A stretch of DNA of 64,000 nt from NCBI RefSeq assembly GCF_001274635.1, contig NZ_LBGV01000001.1, positions 2,852,001-2,916,000 on the forward strand, in the 5' to 3' direction. Shown here one piece after another: positions 8,383 to 17,878 of the stretch. Within the stretch, counting starts at the first letter, position 1, and each line of letters begins with the position of its first letter. Both the position numbers and the translations under genes were made by a program. The DNA comes from Persicobacter sp. CCB-QB2 (lineage in GTDB: Bacteria > Bacteroidota > Bacteroidia > Cytophagales > Cyclobacteriaceae). A model generated the notes under the pieces. That model made no database searches, was not told the DNA's origin, and saw only the letters and a program-made list of their open reading frames with translations.

Positions 8383-9849
8383 ATGGAGCAAAAGTCTTAT
8401 AAAACACCATCCCTTCTTCAGGCCCTCATACCTGTAAGCCTATTAATTCTTCTTTTAGCCGCCAATGTTTTTATATTCGGAGATGATGCAACCTATGGTC
8501 CTAATCAGATTGCACTAATCCTGGCGGCTGCATTAGCGGGCGTAGTCGGGGTCAACCTGCACTACAATTGGGATGATATGCAGGAAGGTATTGTGCAAAG
8601 TATCAAATCCTCCCTTCCGGCGATTTTGATTTTGCTCCTGATCGGTTCCCTTTCAGGCACCTGGCTATTGAGCGGGATTGTCCCTTCCATGATTTATTAC
8701 GGACTGGGCATTATGACCCCAAAGATTTTCTTATTTGCCACCGTAATTATCTGTGCCATTGCTTCCATTGCCATTGGGAGTTCCTGGACTACTATTGCCA
8801 CCATTGGTATTGCACTTTTGGGGATTGGTTCCGCTTTAGGCTTTGATAAACCCATGATTGCGGGTGCGATTATTTCTGGCGCCTATTTCGGAGATAAAAT
8901 TTCTCCTATGTCTGATACCACCAACCTGGCCCCCGCAATGGCAGGTACGGACTTGTTTACCCACATCCGAAGTATGATGTTTACTACAGTTCCGTCCATC
9001 ATCATCACCCTTATCATTTTCTTGATTTTGGGATTCCAGCATTCCTCTGGTGCAGATGCTGGTAATATTGAAGCGATTCGTGAGAGTATTGATCAGACCT
9101 TCAACATCACCCCCTGGTTATTTTTGGTTCCGGTGATGGTGATTGGCCTGATCCTAAAAAAAGTGCCTGCGATCCCGGCCCTTTTAATTGGTACATTGCT
9201 GGGAGGTATTTTTGCCTGGATTTTCCAGCCCTCCGTTATCCAACAAGTGGCCGGAACAGAGGATTTTACCTGGGTTGCACCTTATAGTGTCTTGATGAAA
9301 TCCATGTTTACAACAATCTCTATCACTACAGAAAACACGCAGGTCAATGAACTGCTTACTTCCAGTGGAATGGAAGGCATGCTCAATACCATCTGGTTGA
9401 TTATTTGTGCGATGATTTTTGGTGGAATTATGGAGTCTACCGGCCTTTTGCAACGTATTACTGCTGCTATTATTAGTAAGGTAAATTCAGTTGGTGGCTT
9501 GATTTCCGCTACCGCCGGATCCTGTTTATTTTTCAATGTAACTGCCTCTGACCAATACCTTTCGATTGTGGTGCCTGGCAGGATGTTTGCAGATGTTTAT
9601 CGCAATCGGGGAATTGCTCCGGAAGTTTTATCAAGAACACTGGAAGATTCCGGTACTGTGACGTCGGTACTTATTCCATGGAATACCTGTGGTGCGTATC
9701 AGGCAGGAGTATTATCAGTAGGCACTTTAGCCTATTTACCTTACTGCTTCTTTAACATCCTAAGTCCATTCGTCACAATCATTTTCGGGTATTTGTTCGT
9801 TAAACCGGATGCGGCCAAAAAGGCTGAGCCGGTAGTGGCAGTCGATTAA
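8383..9849 (+). CDS. nhaC: Na+/H+ antiporter, NhaC family
   Basis: 488 residues with about a dozen hydrophobic segments. NhaC family landmarks include the conserved polar loop GAIISGAYFGDKISPMSDTTNLAPA (around residues 165-190) and the C-terminal LEDSGTVTSVLIPWNTCGAYQAGVL region. It exports Na+ in exchange for protons at the inner membrane, fitting a marine or saline habitat. The short hairpin ACCCG/CGGGT (8329-8346) lies upstream of the start. The next gene starts 10 bp after the stop, so the two are probably co-transcribed. Confidence 0.95.
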   Translation: MEQKSYKTPSLLQALIPVSLLILLLAANVFIFGDDATYGPNQIALILAAALAGVVGVNLHYNWDDMQEGIVQSIKSSLPAILILLLIGSLSGTWLLSGIVPSMIYYGLGIMTPKIFLFATVIICAIASIAIGSSWTTIATIGIALLGIGSALGFDKPMIAGAIISGAYFGDKISPMSDTTNLAPAMAGTDLFTHIRSMMFTTVPSIIITLIIFLILGFQHSSGADAGNIEAIRESIDQTFNITPWLFLVPVMVIGLILKKVPAIPALLIGTLLGGIFAWIFQPSVIQQVAGTEDFTWVAPYSVLMKSMFTTISITTENTQVNELLTSSGMEGMLNTIWLIICAMIFGGIMESTGLLQRITAAIISKVNSVGGLISATAGSCLFFNVTASDQYLSIVVPGRMFADVYRNRGIAPEVLSRTLEDSGTVTSVLIPWNTCGAYQAGVLSVGTLAYLPYCFFNILSPFVTIIFGYLFVKPDAAKKAEPVVAVD

Positions 9850-9859
9850 GTGAGCTTTT

Positions 9860-10447
9860 ATGTATCAAAAAGAAATAAGTAAAGAAGAAGTCAACGAATT
9901 ACCGTTAACCAAATATGAGGGAGAAGTAGTCTATATCACGGAAAAGGACGAACTTCAAGAGGCTTTAAAGGAAATTGAACAATACAATGTGGTGGGTTTT
10001 GATACAGAGACCAAACCCAATTTCCGAAAGGGCGAGAATAACGGAATTGCTCTGATTCAAATTGCGACAGAAGAAAAAGTATATCTGATCAGGGTAAAGC
10101 AAACGGGCATGACAGCGCGCCTGGCAGACTTTCTTTCCAATCCGGACATTTGTAAAGTAGGCATTGCTTTAACGGATGATATCCGCGGATTAAAGGAAAT
10201 TGGAGACATTTTACCCAATGGATATGTGGATTTAGCCGTGGAAGTAAAAAATTTGGGCTTAAAAGTAACCGGCGCCAGAAACCTATCCGCGATTTTCTTG
10301 GGGATTCGCATCTCTAAAAACCAACAAACCTCCAATTGGGAGAAGGCGGAATACAGTCCTCAGCAAATTGATTATGCCGCCACAGATGCCTGGATTTGTC
10401 TGGAAATTTTCCGAAAGATACAAATGCTGGAACCAGCGTTTTATTAA
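9860..10447 (+). CDS. 3'-5' exonuclease, DEDDy (RNase D-like) family
   Basis: 195 residues, essentially one exonuclease domain. Exo I is FDTETK (Asp and Glu metal ligands, about residue 50), Exo II contributes the Asp pair in IALTDDIRGL, and Exo III is YAATDAW, the Tyr-x3-Asp signature of the DEDDy subgroup. No HRDC domain is present, so this is smaller than true RNase D. Such stand-alone proteins are common in Bacteroidota; whether the substrate is DNA or RNA cannot be told. Likely in an operon with nhaC. Confidence 0.88.
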   Translation: MYQKEISKEEVNELPLTKYEGEVVYITEKDELQEALKEIEQYNVVGFDTETKPNFRKGENNGIALIQIATEEKVYLIRVKQTGMTARLADFLSNPDICKVGIALTDDIRGLKEIGDILPNGYVDLAVEVKNLGLKVTGARNLSAIFLGIRISKNQQTSNWEKAEYSPQQIDYAATDAWICLEIFRKIQMLEPAFY

Positions 10448-10467
10448 AGGTTAATAAGGGTAATAAA

Positions 10468-10498
10468 AAAGGTCGTGAGCACATCACGACCTTTTTTT
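10468..10498. terminator. Bidirectional terminator between convergent genes
   Basis: The stem GGTCGTGA (10471-10478) / TCACGACC (10484-10491) is flanked by A-run and T-run, so it can serve the exonuclease gene on the plus strand and the YigZ-type gene on the minus strand. Confidence 0.9.
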
Positions 10499-10509
10499 AT
10501 AGCTCATTT

Positions 10510-11115
10510 TTATTCTTCTTCCTCTAATAGGTAGAGACCGTCAATATCTTTCAATTTGGCATACACCTGCTCAAATAATTTCTCCCGAACCGATATTTCC
10601 ATCTCGCAAACATTATCAAACTCCTGTTTTACGATCTCCAAATCGTACTCTTTTATCAATTTCATTACATCATTCATCGACAAGTACTCAAAGCGAAAAG
10701 GGATTTCTATCGTCAGGATTTTCTCCACGATTTCCCCCTCTTCTATCGCCTCTGCCGCTGAAGTCCGATAAGCATTCACCAATCCCGGTACTCCTAGCTT
10801 CGTCCCTCCAAAGTAGCGCACTACCACAATCAACACATTAGTCAGATTATTGGAACGAATCTGCCCTAGAATAGGGTCTCCGGCGGAGTGATTCGGCTCT
10901 CCATCATCATTGGCCCGGTAGCGTTCGCCCTCCTTTCCCAACACCCAGGCAAAGCAGTGGTGACGGGCATCGTAGTACTGCTTTTTTAGGGCATCCACAA
11001 TTTCCTTGACGTCTTCCTCCTTTTTAATAGGATAAGCATATGCCAAAAATTTACTTCCTTTTTCTTTATATAAACCTTCTGATGTTCCGGCCAGCGTTAA
11101 ATAGGTGTCTTTCAT
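10510..11115 (-). CDS. IMPACT/YigZ family protein
   Basis: 201 residues from the ATG at 11115 (MKDTYLTLAG); an in-frame upstream start would add nine residues with little support. The N-terminal UPF0029/IMPACT domain has the hallmark run ARHHCFAWVLG...NDDGEPNHSAGDPIL and VVVVRYFGGTKLGVPGLV-type sequence. A C-terminal DUF1949-like domain follows. In eukaryotes IMPACT modulates Gcn2; the bacterial role is unclear. Convergent with the exonuclease gene. Confidence 0.9.
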   Translation of the reverse strand: MKDTYLTLAGTSEGLYKEKGSKFLAYAYPIKKEEDVKEIVDALKKQYYDARHHCFAWVLGKEGERYRANDDGEPNHSAGDPILGQIRSNNLTNVLIVVVRYFGGTKLGVPGLVNAYRTSAAEAIEEGEIVEKILTIEIPFRFEYLSMNDVMKLIKEYDLEIVKQEFDNVCEMEISVREKLFEQVYAKLKDIDGLYLLEEEE

Positions 11116-11187
11116 ATGTCTTTTCTGCCTTGCAAAGCACAAAAATAAGGATAGTTTTCTGCAATCAAACTTCTGTTGATATTTCCC

Positions 11188-12309
11188 CTACAGTGCATTT
11201 ATAGAGCGGCTGTCGATATCATATTTATTGTATTTTATGGCCAGCTTTTTATACTTGCTAAAATCCGCTGAATTCCCTGTTGCCTCGGCATATTTAGCCA
11301 ACTCAATATAAGTCACGCACAAGCCGTGGTCAGAGGGATGCTCCTGCTTCAAAAAATACTTTTCGGCCTCCAGTAAATAGGTTTTCACCTGTGGATCCTT
11401 TGGATTGTCTTCTGAGAGAAAACGCGCCATAAAGGTGTAAGCCGGCGCTTTATACAATAAAATATTCTGCTGGGTCAGTGCCCGTGCCATCTCCATTCTT
11501 TGTCCATCCTCTTTCTCTAAATAGGCCAGGTTTTCCAGATACATGCAACGGAAATAGGGATTATTCGGAAAATGAGTTATCAAATACCGGGATTGCTGCA
11601 AAGCACTTTTGGCATCCATTCCGTAGCGTAGCTGCAAATGAAACAGGTACTGCCTCGCCTCCACTGCTGTAAAAACGCCATTCTCGGTGGCATAAGCCAT
11701 TTGTTCCAGTCCTAATTCAATATCCCCACTTTTAAAAAACATCATAAAAGGACGGTATATGGGGTTATTTTGAGGAAACTTTACTCTGTAAAAATTATAC
11801 AGGCCGGTAGTAAAATAGAAATCCGGAAACTGATCCATCAGTCCGAAGCCCTCCTTTACATAATTATAGAGCACTTTTCCATAATTAATCGCTTTCATCG
11901 AGCTTCCCTCATCAAACCAATATTCAGCAAACATTCCATTAAATGTAAGGGCCGCAAATTTAGCCTCAGCACTTTCAGGGTATTTCGCCAGCAGCTCCAA
12001 AGTCAGTTCCATACCTCGTTCTAAAAGGTGTACATACTGCGTTTCCAATTTATTGGCATCGGGTACAAATTTCTGTTTCCAAAAAAGTACCCGCGCTTTC
12101 AGTAGATATACCGTTGGGTGTTCGCCCAGGTAGGCATCTAAAGAATCGGCATAATCATTCGCCAAATCAAATTCAAAATTGTAAGTAGCATCCAGCCCCT
12201 TTTCGATATAGCGCATCGCACGCCTATCTTTTTGAATATTAATCTGATTCCCCGAAAAAGCGGGAAAGGAAAGGGTAACGAATAAAAGAAGAAAGATATT
12301 TTGCCTCAT
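11188..12309 (-). CDS. TPR-like secreted protein of unknown function
   Basis: 373 residues from ATG 12309, chosen because it opens a signal peptide (MRQNIFLLLFVTLSFPAFSG); the longer frame has a non-hydrophobic extension. The mature part is all-helical with repeated Tyr/Leu-Ala helix pairs (for instance YLLKARVLFWKQK, PYFRCMYLENLAYLEKE), suggesting a tetratricopeptide-like solenoid in the periplasm. No catalytic motif is seen. Function not assigned. Confidence 0.75.
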   Translation of the reverse strand: MRQNIFLLLFVTLSFPAFSGNQINIQKDRRAMRYIEKGLDATYNFEFDLANDYADSLDAYLGEHPTVYLLKARVLFWKQKFVPDANKLETQYVHLLERGMELTLELLAKYPESAEAKFAALTFNGMFAEYWFDEGSSMKAINYGKVLYNYVKEGFGLMDQFPDFYFTTGLYNFYRVKFPQNNPIYRPFMMFFKSGDIELGLEQMAYATENGVFTAVEARQYLFHLQLRYGMDAKSALQQSRYLITHFPNNPYFRCMYLENLAYLEKEDGQRMEMARALTQQNILLYKAPAYTFMARFLSEDNPKDPQVKTYLLEAEKYFLKQEHPSDHGLCVTYIELAKYAEATGNSADFSKYKKLAIKYNKYDIDSRSINAL

Positions 12310-12576
12310 GTAAAGGAAATTTACCAACGAGCGATTTAAAGAAAAACCACCATAACGGGATTTATAAGTTCGCATAATTGGGGAAAATTGTGGAGCGGAC
12401 AAACAAAAAACTGTTTTTTTGCGCTATTTATTTGAATAATTTTTAAATTTTATACCTCTACCTAACTATAATAGGATCTCATTTTTTATCGCCTGTAAAC
12501 TGTTTTTGTTATCGAAGCTCTCAAAATATTTAGTTCTGACTGGCTCAGTAAAGCGAAACTGAGCCTGAGTACCCTC

Positions 12577-13781
12577 TTGATTCGAATCATCACGCAGCTG
12601 GGTATCATTAAACTGTTTGCTGTATATTTTGGACCTTCCGGCATTGCATTACTGGCTCACTTTCAAAACTTAATTGAACTGATCACCCAGATCCCCAACG
12701 AAGGGATCAACCGGGCATTGGTGAAATTTTGGTCTAATCCTACTTTAGACGCAGGGCCGAGGCGACGGGTTTTCTATGCCGTAATTTCATATAATCTGAT
12801 TATCCTTGTCTTTAGCTTTGTCCTGTTTTATGGATTAAAAAATATATTTCTGAAAGAGTTTTTAATTCTGGGAAATTCCGGACTTCCATTTGAAGGGCTC
12901 TTCTTTACCGCAGCTATTCTCATCCTGATCCATCTTTTCCTGATGAGCGTAATTCTCTCGCATGGAAATGCGAAGACTTACACCCTTTTCAGCCTTTTGG
13001 GCATGATTCTCTCTTTTATTGCGGTGGCCATTTTTATTAATGAAGATGATCAGCAATTGGCCCTGCTTTCGGTGGCCTTCGGACAGGCCATGGGCTTAAT
13101 ACTCTCCATGAGCTATTCTGCTTATCACGGACTTATCCGGAAAATTCGCCCTGTAGAAACCAGTAAAGGCTCTATGGAAGCCGTTTGGGATTTTATTGCC
13201 ATGAGCATTGGCGCATTTGTATTTGGTAAAATGGTGGAATACGGCGTACGGGAATGGGCAATGAATACCTATGGACTGGAACAGACGGGGCAGTGGCAAT
13301 CGGTGGTCAAAATTTCCGAAAACTACCTGTTATTGTTTACTGGTACAGTAGGGGTAGCCTTTTTCCCAAAAGTAAACCAGCTTATCTTTTTCCCAAAAGA
13401 ATTGCGCACCTACATTCGGGGGTATTTGCCCTGGTAATCCCGGTGACTTTGGTGGGATCCCTCTTTATCTTTTTTGGTAAGGATATTCTTTTGATGGTAC
13501 TTTTCAGTCACCAATTTTTGGAAGCAACCGACTTTTTCCTTTTCCAGCAAATTGGGGATTTCTTTTTTATCCTGAGCTATCTTCTCGCTTTTCTGGTCAC
13601 GGCTCAATCCAGAGCCAAAGTTTATCTGAGCATACAATTTGGTGCTACACTGCTTTATTTGGCCTTGGTAGCTTTCTTTTCCAGCCGCGACGGCATCGTG
13701 GGCATAGTCGAAGCCCATGCCCTGCGATCCATTATTTACTTTGGCGTTTTGCTCTTACTCAACAGAAGAATCCTGCTTTAG
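12577..13781 (+). pseudogene. Polysaccharide (O-antigen) flippase, Wzx-like, frameshifted
   Basis: Two overlapping frames (to 13437, and from about 13423 to 13781) together make one multispanning MATE/Wzx-type flippase of about 401 residues. The first reads ...FFPKELRTYIRG and the second continues VFALVIPVTLVGSLFIFFGKDILL. Adding one G to the G5 run at 13418-13422 joins them exactly. The start is also unclear: homologous-looking coding sequence extends back to about 12500, but no ATG/GTG/TTG in that frame precedes TTG 12577. The product would move lipid-linked glycans across the inner membrane. It may be truly broken or a sequencing error. Confidence 0.75.
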
Positions 13782-14708
13782 CTATCGGCGGTTATCATCG
13801 CCCTCAATCATACTGAGGTAGCTCAAATATCGTCCTTCATCGATATAGCCCTCTTTCATGGCTTCCCGCACCGCACAGCCCGGCTCGTGAATGTGGCTGC
13901 AATTGTAAAAACGGCATTCGCTCAACAAAGCACGGAATTCCGGAAAATAACCCGCAATTTCTTCTTCCTTGATATCCATTAAGCCCAGCTCTTTGATGCC
14001 CGGAGTATCGATTAAAAAAGTCCCGGGCTCAATTTCAAACATCTCTGCAAAGGTAGTGGTGTGCACACCCTTGTTCGCATAGGTAGAGATTTCCTGCGTC
14101 CATTGCTCTACCTCCGGTGCGATAGCATTAATCACCGTGGATTTCCCTACACCCGAATGTCCGGAAAGAATAGATACTTTTCCCTTGAGTAACTCCCTGA
14201 AGGCGTCCAGTCCATCCCCTTTTTTGGCAGAAATCGCCAGGCATTTATAGCCAAGAGATTCATACAACTCCATCAGCTCTTCCTGAATTTCCAGGGCTTC
14301 CGGCACCAGAATATCAGACTTGTTAAACACCAATACTGCCGGAATATGGTAAGACTCACAAGAAACCAGGAAACGGTCTATGAATCCCTGAGAGGTTCTG
14401 GGCATTACCAAAGTACAAACCAAAATGGCCTGATCCAGATTAGCCCCAATAATATGTCCGTGACGCACCTTTCGGGTAGACTTCCGAATCAGGTAATTAT
14501 CCCGCTGATGAATTTCGGTGATCACGCCCGTTTCCTCCTCCGTTTCTTCCAACTCAAAAGTCACCCGGTCTCCCACCGCTAATGGGTTGGTGACCTTCAG
14601 TCCTTTTATTTTGAATTTTCCACGTAATCGGCAACGGTATACCTGCTCACTTTCTTTTTCTCGAACTTCATACCAGGAGCCGGTAGAGCGCATCACTAAT
14701 CCTTCCAT
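13782..14708 (-). CDS. rsgA: Ribosome small-subunit-dependent GTPase A
   Basis: 308-residue circularly permuted GTPase for late 30S maturation. An N-terminal OB-fold is followed by G4 (FNKSD), then G1 (GHSGVGKST) and G3 (DTPG), in the permuted order. The C-terminal zinc knuckle CRFYNCSHIHEPGCAV is intact. It starts 11 bp after the waaA stop and is likely co-transcribed with it. It faces the flippase gene, whose stop abuts its own. Confidence 0.97.
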   Translation of the reverse strand: MEGLVMRSTGSWYEVREKESEQVYRCRLRGKFKIKGLKVTNPLAVGDRVTFELEETEEETGVITEIHQRDNYLIRKSTRKVRHGHIIGANLDQAILVCTLVMPRTSQGFIDRFLVSCESYHIPAVLVFNKSDILVPEALEIQEELMELYESLGYKCLAISAKKGDGLDAFRELLKGKVSILSGHSGVGKSTVINAIAPEVEQWTQEISTYANKGVHTTTFAEMFEIEPGTFLIDTPGIKELGLMDIKEEEIAGYFPEFRALLSECRFYNCSHIHEPGCAVREAMKEGYIDEGRYLSYLSMIEGDDNRR

Positions 14709-14719
14709 ATTGTATTTGG

Positions 14720-15970
14720 CTATTTAATATAAGCTTCGCAAAAATCGAGAATTTGATCCGTAACGCCTAAATTTTCTTCCACATATGCACGCGAAGCTTC
14801 GGCGGCTTGACGCCTTTTCTCCTCATTTTGATAAAAATGATCAAATTGCTGCAAAAAGTCGCCAGCATCCTTGACCATAAATGCCCCCTGGCGCTTGACT
14901 AAATCAACGGCTTCCTGAAATTTTGAGTTTTTGGCAGATCTACCAAAAAAGATCGGTAAGCCGTAAGTGGCTGCTTCCAGAATATTATGAAGGCCTGCGC
15001 CAAAAGCACCCCCAACATAGGCGAAGCTACCATAACGGTAAAGGGAAGATAGCATACCAAAATTATCGATGAGCAGCAATTTCTTATCCGCCACATTTTC
15101 CTCAGTGGCCAGGGAATAACGAATGCAAGGCACCAGGGCGTTTTGCTCCACTTCCTCCATCTCCTCTTTTTTCAGATTATGCGGTGCAATGATAAATTTC
15201 AGATCTTCATCCCCCCGGTTAATCAAGGGGTAAAGCACTTCCATATCCTGTGGCCAGCTGCTGCCCACCACTAAAACACGATGTCCCTTCGCAAAATTCT
15301 CTACAATGGGTAAATCCACCGCCTGCTGACATATTTCCTCCACACGATCAAACCGACTATCACCGGTTTTGCTAAAATTATAAATCTTGGCCTCTTCCAA
15401 TAGTCGAACAGAAGTCTCGTTTTGAACAAAAAAATGATCGAAGCAATGCAGTGTGCGCAGAAAAAAGCTACCATACCACTTGAAAAAGATCTGATCTTCC
15501 CTGAAAATGGTAGAGAAGGAAAATAAAGGTATATTTTTCTGTGCGACCCGCTTCAGGAAATTATACCAGAACTCGTATTTCACAAAGAAAACCACGGAAG
15601 GCTCCAGCGTATCCACAAAGCGCTTGGCATTCTGCCAGGTATCTACCGGTAGGTAAGTAATCAAGTCTGCCTCGGCATAATCTTTCCGGACTTCGTAACC
15701 AGACGGAGAAAAAAAAGTCAGGACCACTTTATACTGTGGGTATCGCTTTTTAAAGCCTTCCAATACCGGGCGTGCCTGCTCAAATTCCCCCAGAGAAGCA
15801 CAATGAAACCAGGCCACCGGAGCCGAATTTTCTCTTTTAAACAGGGCTATTCGTTTAATAACGTCTTTTCTGCCATTGACGAATAGTTTTAATTTTTTGC
15901 TGAATAATGCCGCAACTGGCAATAGCGATTCCACCAGGTGGAAGAAAAAATTGTATATGAATTGCCCCAT
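14720..15970 (-). CDS. waaA: 3-deoxy-D-manno-octulosonic acid (Kdo) transferase
   Basis: 416 residues, inner-membrane GT30 enzyme adding Kdo to lipid A precursor. The N-terminal glycosyltransferase-N domain has the WFHCASLGEFEQARP motif (catalytic Glu) and FVKYEFWYNFL. The GT-B C-terminal half has YVGGAFGAGLHNILEAATYGLPIFFG, the nucleotide-sugar site. The N-terminal hydrophobic segment (QFIYNFFFHLVESLLPVAALF) anchors it to the membrane. It proves a Gram-negative LPS-bearing envelope. Confidence 0.96.
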   Translation of the reverse strand: MGQFIYNFFFHLVESLLPVAALFSKKLKLFVNGRKDVIKRIALFKRENSAPVAWFHCASLGEFEQARPVLEGFKKRYPQYKVVLTFFSPSGYEVRKDYAEADLITYLPVDTWQNAKRFVDTLEPSVVFFVKYEFWYNFLKRVAQKNIPLFSFSTIFREDQIFFKWYGSFFLRTLHCFDHFFVQNETSVRLLEEAKIYNFSKTGDSRFDRVEEICQQAVDLPIVENFAKGHRVLVVGSSWPQDMEVLYPLINRGDEDLKFIIAPHNLKKEEMEEVEQNALVPCIRYSLATEENVADKKLLLIDNFGMLSSLYRYGSFAYVGGAFGAGLHNILEAATYGLPIFFGRSAKNSKFQEAVDLVKRQGAFMVKDAGDFLQQFDHFYQNEEKRRQAAEASRAYVEENLGVTDQILDFCEAYIK

Positions 15971-16032
15971 GGGTATTGGTTGGATGAAACCATCAACTGC
16001 CCAGAAGGCAGCAAATTTTACCCAAAAATAAA

Positions 16033-16058
16033 AAACCCCCCGATATTATCGGAGGGTT
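16033..16058 (-). terminator. Probable terminator of ahpC, 460 bp downstream
   Basis: On the minus strand an imperfect stem (AACCCTCCGAT-type arm pairing with ATCGGGGGGTT) precedes a U-run. It is the first terminator behind ahpC and is separated from it by two repeat copies. Confidence 0.65.
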
Positions 16059-16070
16059 AGGAAAATTATC

Positions 16071-16288
16071 TTTAGCCGAATGATGCATGCATAAATCCGC
16101 ATCTAGCCACAAGGCAGGGAAAATATAGCAATAGCACCTATATTAAGTTTTTCCAGGGAAGCGACTGATGGCGGAAAAGCAAGCTCATCCCATTTTGGGC
16201 GGAAAAAAGCAGTTAAAAAATCTACCGTTCACTTAAAATAAGCTCCTCGAGTGGATTTTTTAATCTGCCAGTGCATTTTTCGGCTTAA
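16071..16288 (+). mobile_element. MITE-like element copy G (diverged)
   Basis: The body is about 16075-16284 (210 bp). The left end GCCGAATGATGCATGC and right end TGCATTTTTCGGC are degenerate terminal inverted repeats. Flanks are TTTA (16071-16074) and TTAA (16285-16288), three of four bases alike. The inner landmarks CACAAGGCAGGGAAAATA and TTTTCCAGGGAAGC mark the same subfamily as copy A' at 2290-2475. It lies head-to-tail with copy B; the shared TTAA is at the centre of the palindrome GGCTTAAGCC. Confidence 0.62.
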
Positions 16289-16508
16289 GCCGGATTAATT
16301 CATGCTTAAATCCTCGTTTAACTGTAAGGCGGAAAAAATGAAGGAATTTTTCCTATTTCGAGTTTTTTCCAACGAAACAGATGAATGAGGAGAAAGCTAG
16401 CTTGTCCAAATTTGGGCTATTATAAATCAAAGAAAACAATCTATAATGAATTTGAAATAAGCTACTTGTGATTATTTGATAAGTTTAGCGGTGAATAATT
16501 CGGCTTAA
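16285..16508 (+). mobile_element. MITE-like element copy B (216 bp) with TTAA target duplication
   Basis: The body is 16289-16504, flanked by TTAA on both sides (16285-16288, 16505-16508). Ends GCCGGATTAATTCA and TGAATAATTCGGC are inverted repeats. The core TCGTTTAACTGTAAGGCGG, AATGAAGGAAT and ACGAAACAGATGAATGAGG matches copies at 2062, 34288 and 26484. It lies between ahpC and its terminator, and in minus-strand transcripts would be read as its complement. Confidence 0.8.
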
Positions 16509-16519
16509 TACCAAAAGGC

Positions 16520-17149
16520 TTAATTAGCAGACAAATACTCTGCTACCCCTTCCTTAGTGGCTTTCATTGCTTCTTCGCCCTCTGACCAGTTGGCCGGGCA
16601 TACTTCCCCATGCGCCTCAACGTGGTGCAAAGCATCTACCAAACGGATCATCTCGTCGATGTTACGACCTAATGGCAAGTCATTGATCGTTTCATGACGA
16701 ACCACCCCTTTTTTATCAATCAGGAAGGTACCACGGAATGCTACCGGAATTCCCTCGAAAGTCAATTCACCTTCGTCATTGTATTCCCAGTCACCAGCTA
16801 AAACACCATAATTATTCGCGATAGTTTTCGCCAAATCAGCCACCAATGGATAAGTTACACCTTCGATTCCACCCTGCTTTTTAGGAGTAGATAACCAAGC
16901 CAGGTGTGTTTCTTCAGAATCACAAGAAATACCCACAACCGCAACATTACGCTTTTCGAATTCAGCCAGTTTACTTTGGAAAGCCAGGATTTCAGTTGGG
17001 CAAACGAAAGTAAAATCTTTTGGGTAGAAGAAGAAAACCACTTCCTTCTCACCGATATACTGCTCTAAAGAGAAGTTTTCAACGATTTCATCACCGTTTA
17101 CTACTGCAGGAGCCACAAATGATGGGGCTTTTTTTCCAACTAATGACAT
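16520..17149 (-). CDS. ahpC: Peroxiredoxin (alkyl hydroperoxide reductase subunit C-like, 2-Cys)
   Basis: 209 residues. The peroxidatic Cys50 is in DFTFVCPTEI and the resolving Cys184 in GEVCPANW, a typical 2-Cys Prx/AhpC layout. It reduces H2O2 and organic peroxides in the cytoplasm. The active-site Arg lies in the VAFRGTFLID block. No ahpF is adjacent, so thioredoxin may be the reductant. Dps lies next upstream on the same strand. The 3' region holds two MITE-like copies before the likely terminator. Confidence 0.95.
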   Translation of the reverse strand: MSLVGKKAPSFVAPAVVNGDEIVENFSLEQYIGEKEVVFFFYPKDFTFVCPTEILAFQSKLAEFEKRNVAVVGISCDSEETHLAWLSTPKKQGGIEGVTYPLVADLAKTIANNYGVLAGDWEYNDEGELTFEGIPVAFRGTFLIDKKGVVRHETINDLPLGRNIDEMIRLVDALHHVEAHGEVCPANWSEGEEAMKATKEGVAEYLSAN

Positions 17150-17357
17150 CTGTTATTAATGTTTTAGGATTTAAAAGATTTCAAATTAAACCCCAAATTA
17201 TGGGGGTGCTCAGCGAAAATCAATTTTAAAGAAGGGAATTAAACATTGCTTTTCCTTATCCTAATATTAGTTTTAATGATAGTAACCAAAAACGATCTTT
17301 AATGATCAAAAGCCAATTCGACTCCCTGCATTTTGTCTAAAAAAAACATTATAAAAA

Positions 17358-17392
17358 AAAAGAGGAAAACGAAATTATCGCTTTCCTCTTTT
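17358..17392 (-). terminator. Terminator of dps
   Basis: The stem AAGAGGAAA (17360-17368) / TTTCCTCTT (17382-17390) is followed on the minus strand by a long U-run, 22 bp past the dps stop. Confidence 0.85.
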
Positions 17393-17413
17393 GACATTAT
17401 TTGAAAGGATCAA

Positions 17414-17878
17414 TTATCCCAAATAAGCATTCAGCATCCAGGCTGTTTTTTCCTGACCAGAAATATAATCTCCTACTAAAGTAGATGTACCTTCATCATC
17501 AGCCTCCCCTGCCAATTCCAAAATAGCACGCTCTTTAGAGATCAGGGTTTGAATATTTTTCAGGGTAATACTTACCGTATTCTCCGCATCAAAAACATCC
17601 ACAGCAGGCTCTATTTCGGCTTTCGCCAAATAATCACCAAAGGAATGGATCGGCGTAGCACCTAAAGTAAGGATACGCTCAGCAATCTCATCAATTTGCT
17701 CCTGCGCCTCGGTATACAGCTCTTCAAATTTCGCATGCAATTCAAAAAACTGCGGGCCTTTAATGTTCCAATGGAACCCACGCAGATTCTGATAATATAA
17801 TTGATAATTGGCCAACAAATCGTTTAAAGCAAGGGCTAATTCGTCTGATTTGGCTTGGTCTAATCCGATAAAATTCAT
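17414..17878 (-). CDS. dps: Dps family DNA-protecting ferritin
   Basis: 154 residues from ATG 17878; the in-frame extension to 17944 lies in leader sequence. The ferroxidase ligands are visible in NLRGFHWNIKGPQFFELHAKFEELY and EAQEQIDEIAERIL (His, Asp, Glu pattern of Dps). Dps dodecamers oxidise Fe(II) with H2O2 and shield DNA. Neighbouring ahpC suggests a peroxide-response locus. A short inverted motif ATGATTGTCAT lies in the upstream gap, but a PerR/Fur/OxyR site cannot be asserted. Confidence 0.94.
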   Translation of the reverse strand: MNFIGLDQAKSDELALALNDLLANYQLYYQNLRGFHWNIKGPQFFELHAKFEELYTEAQEQIDEIAERILTLGATPIHSFGDYLAKAEIEPAVDVFDAENTVSITLKNIQTLISKERAILELAGEADDEGTSTLVGDYISGQEKTAWMLNAYLG

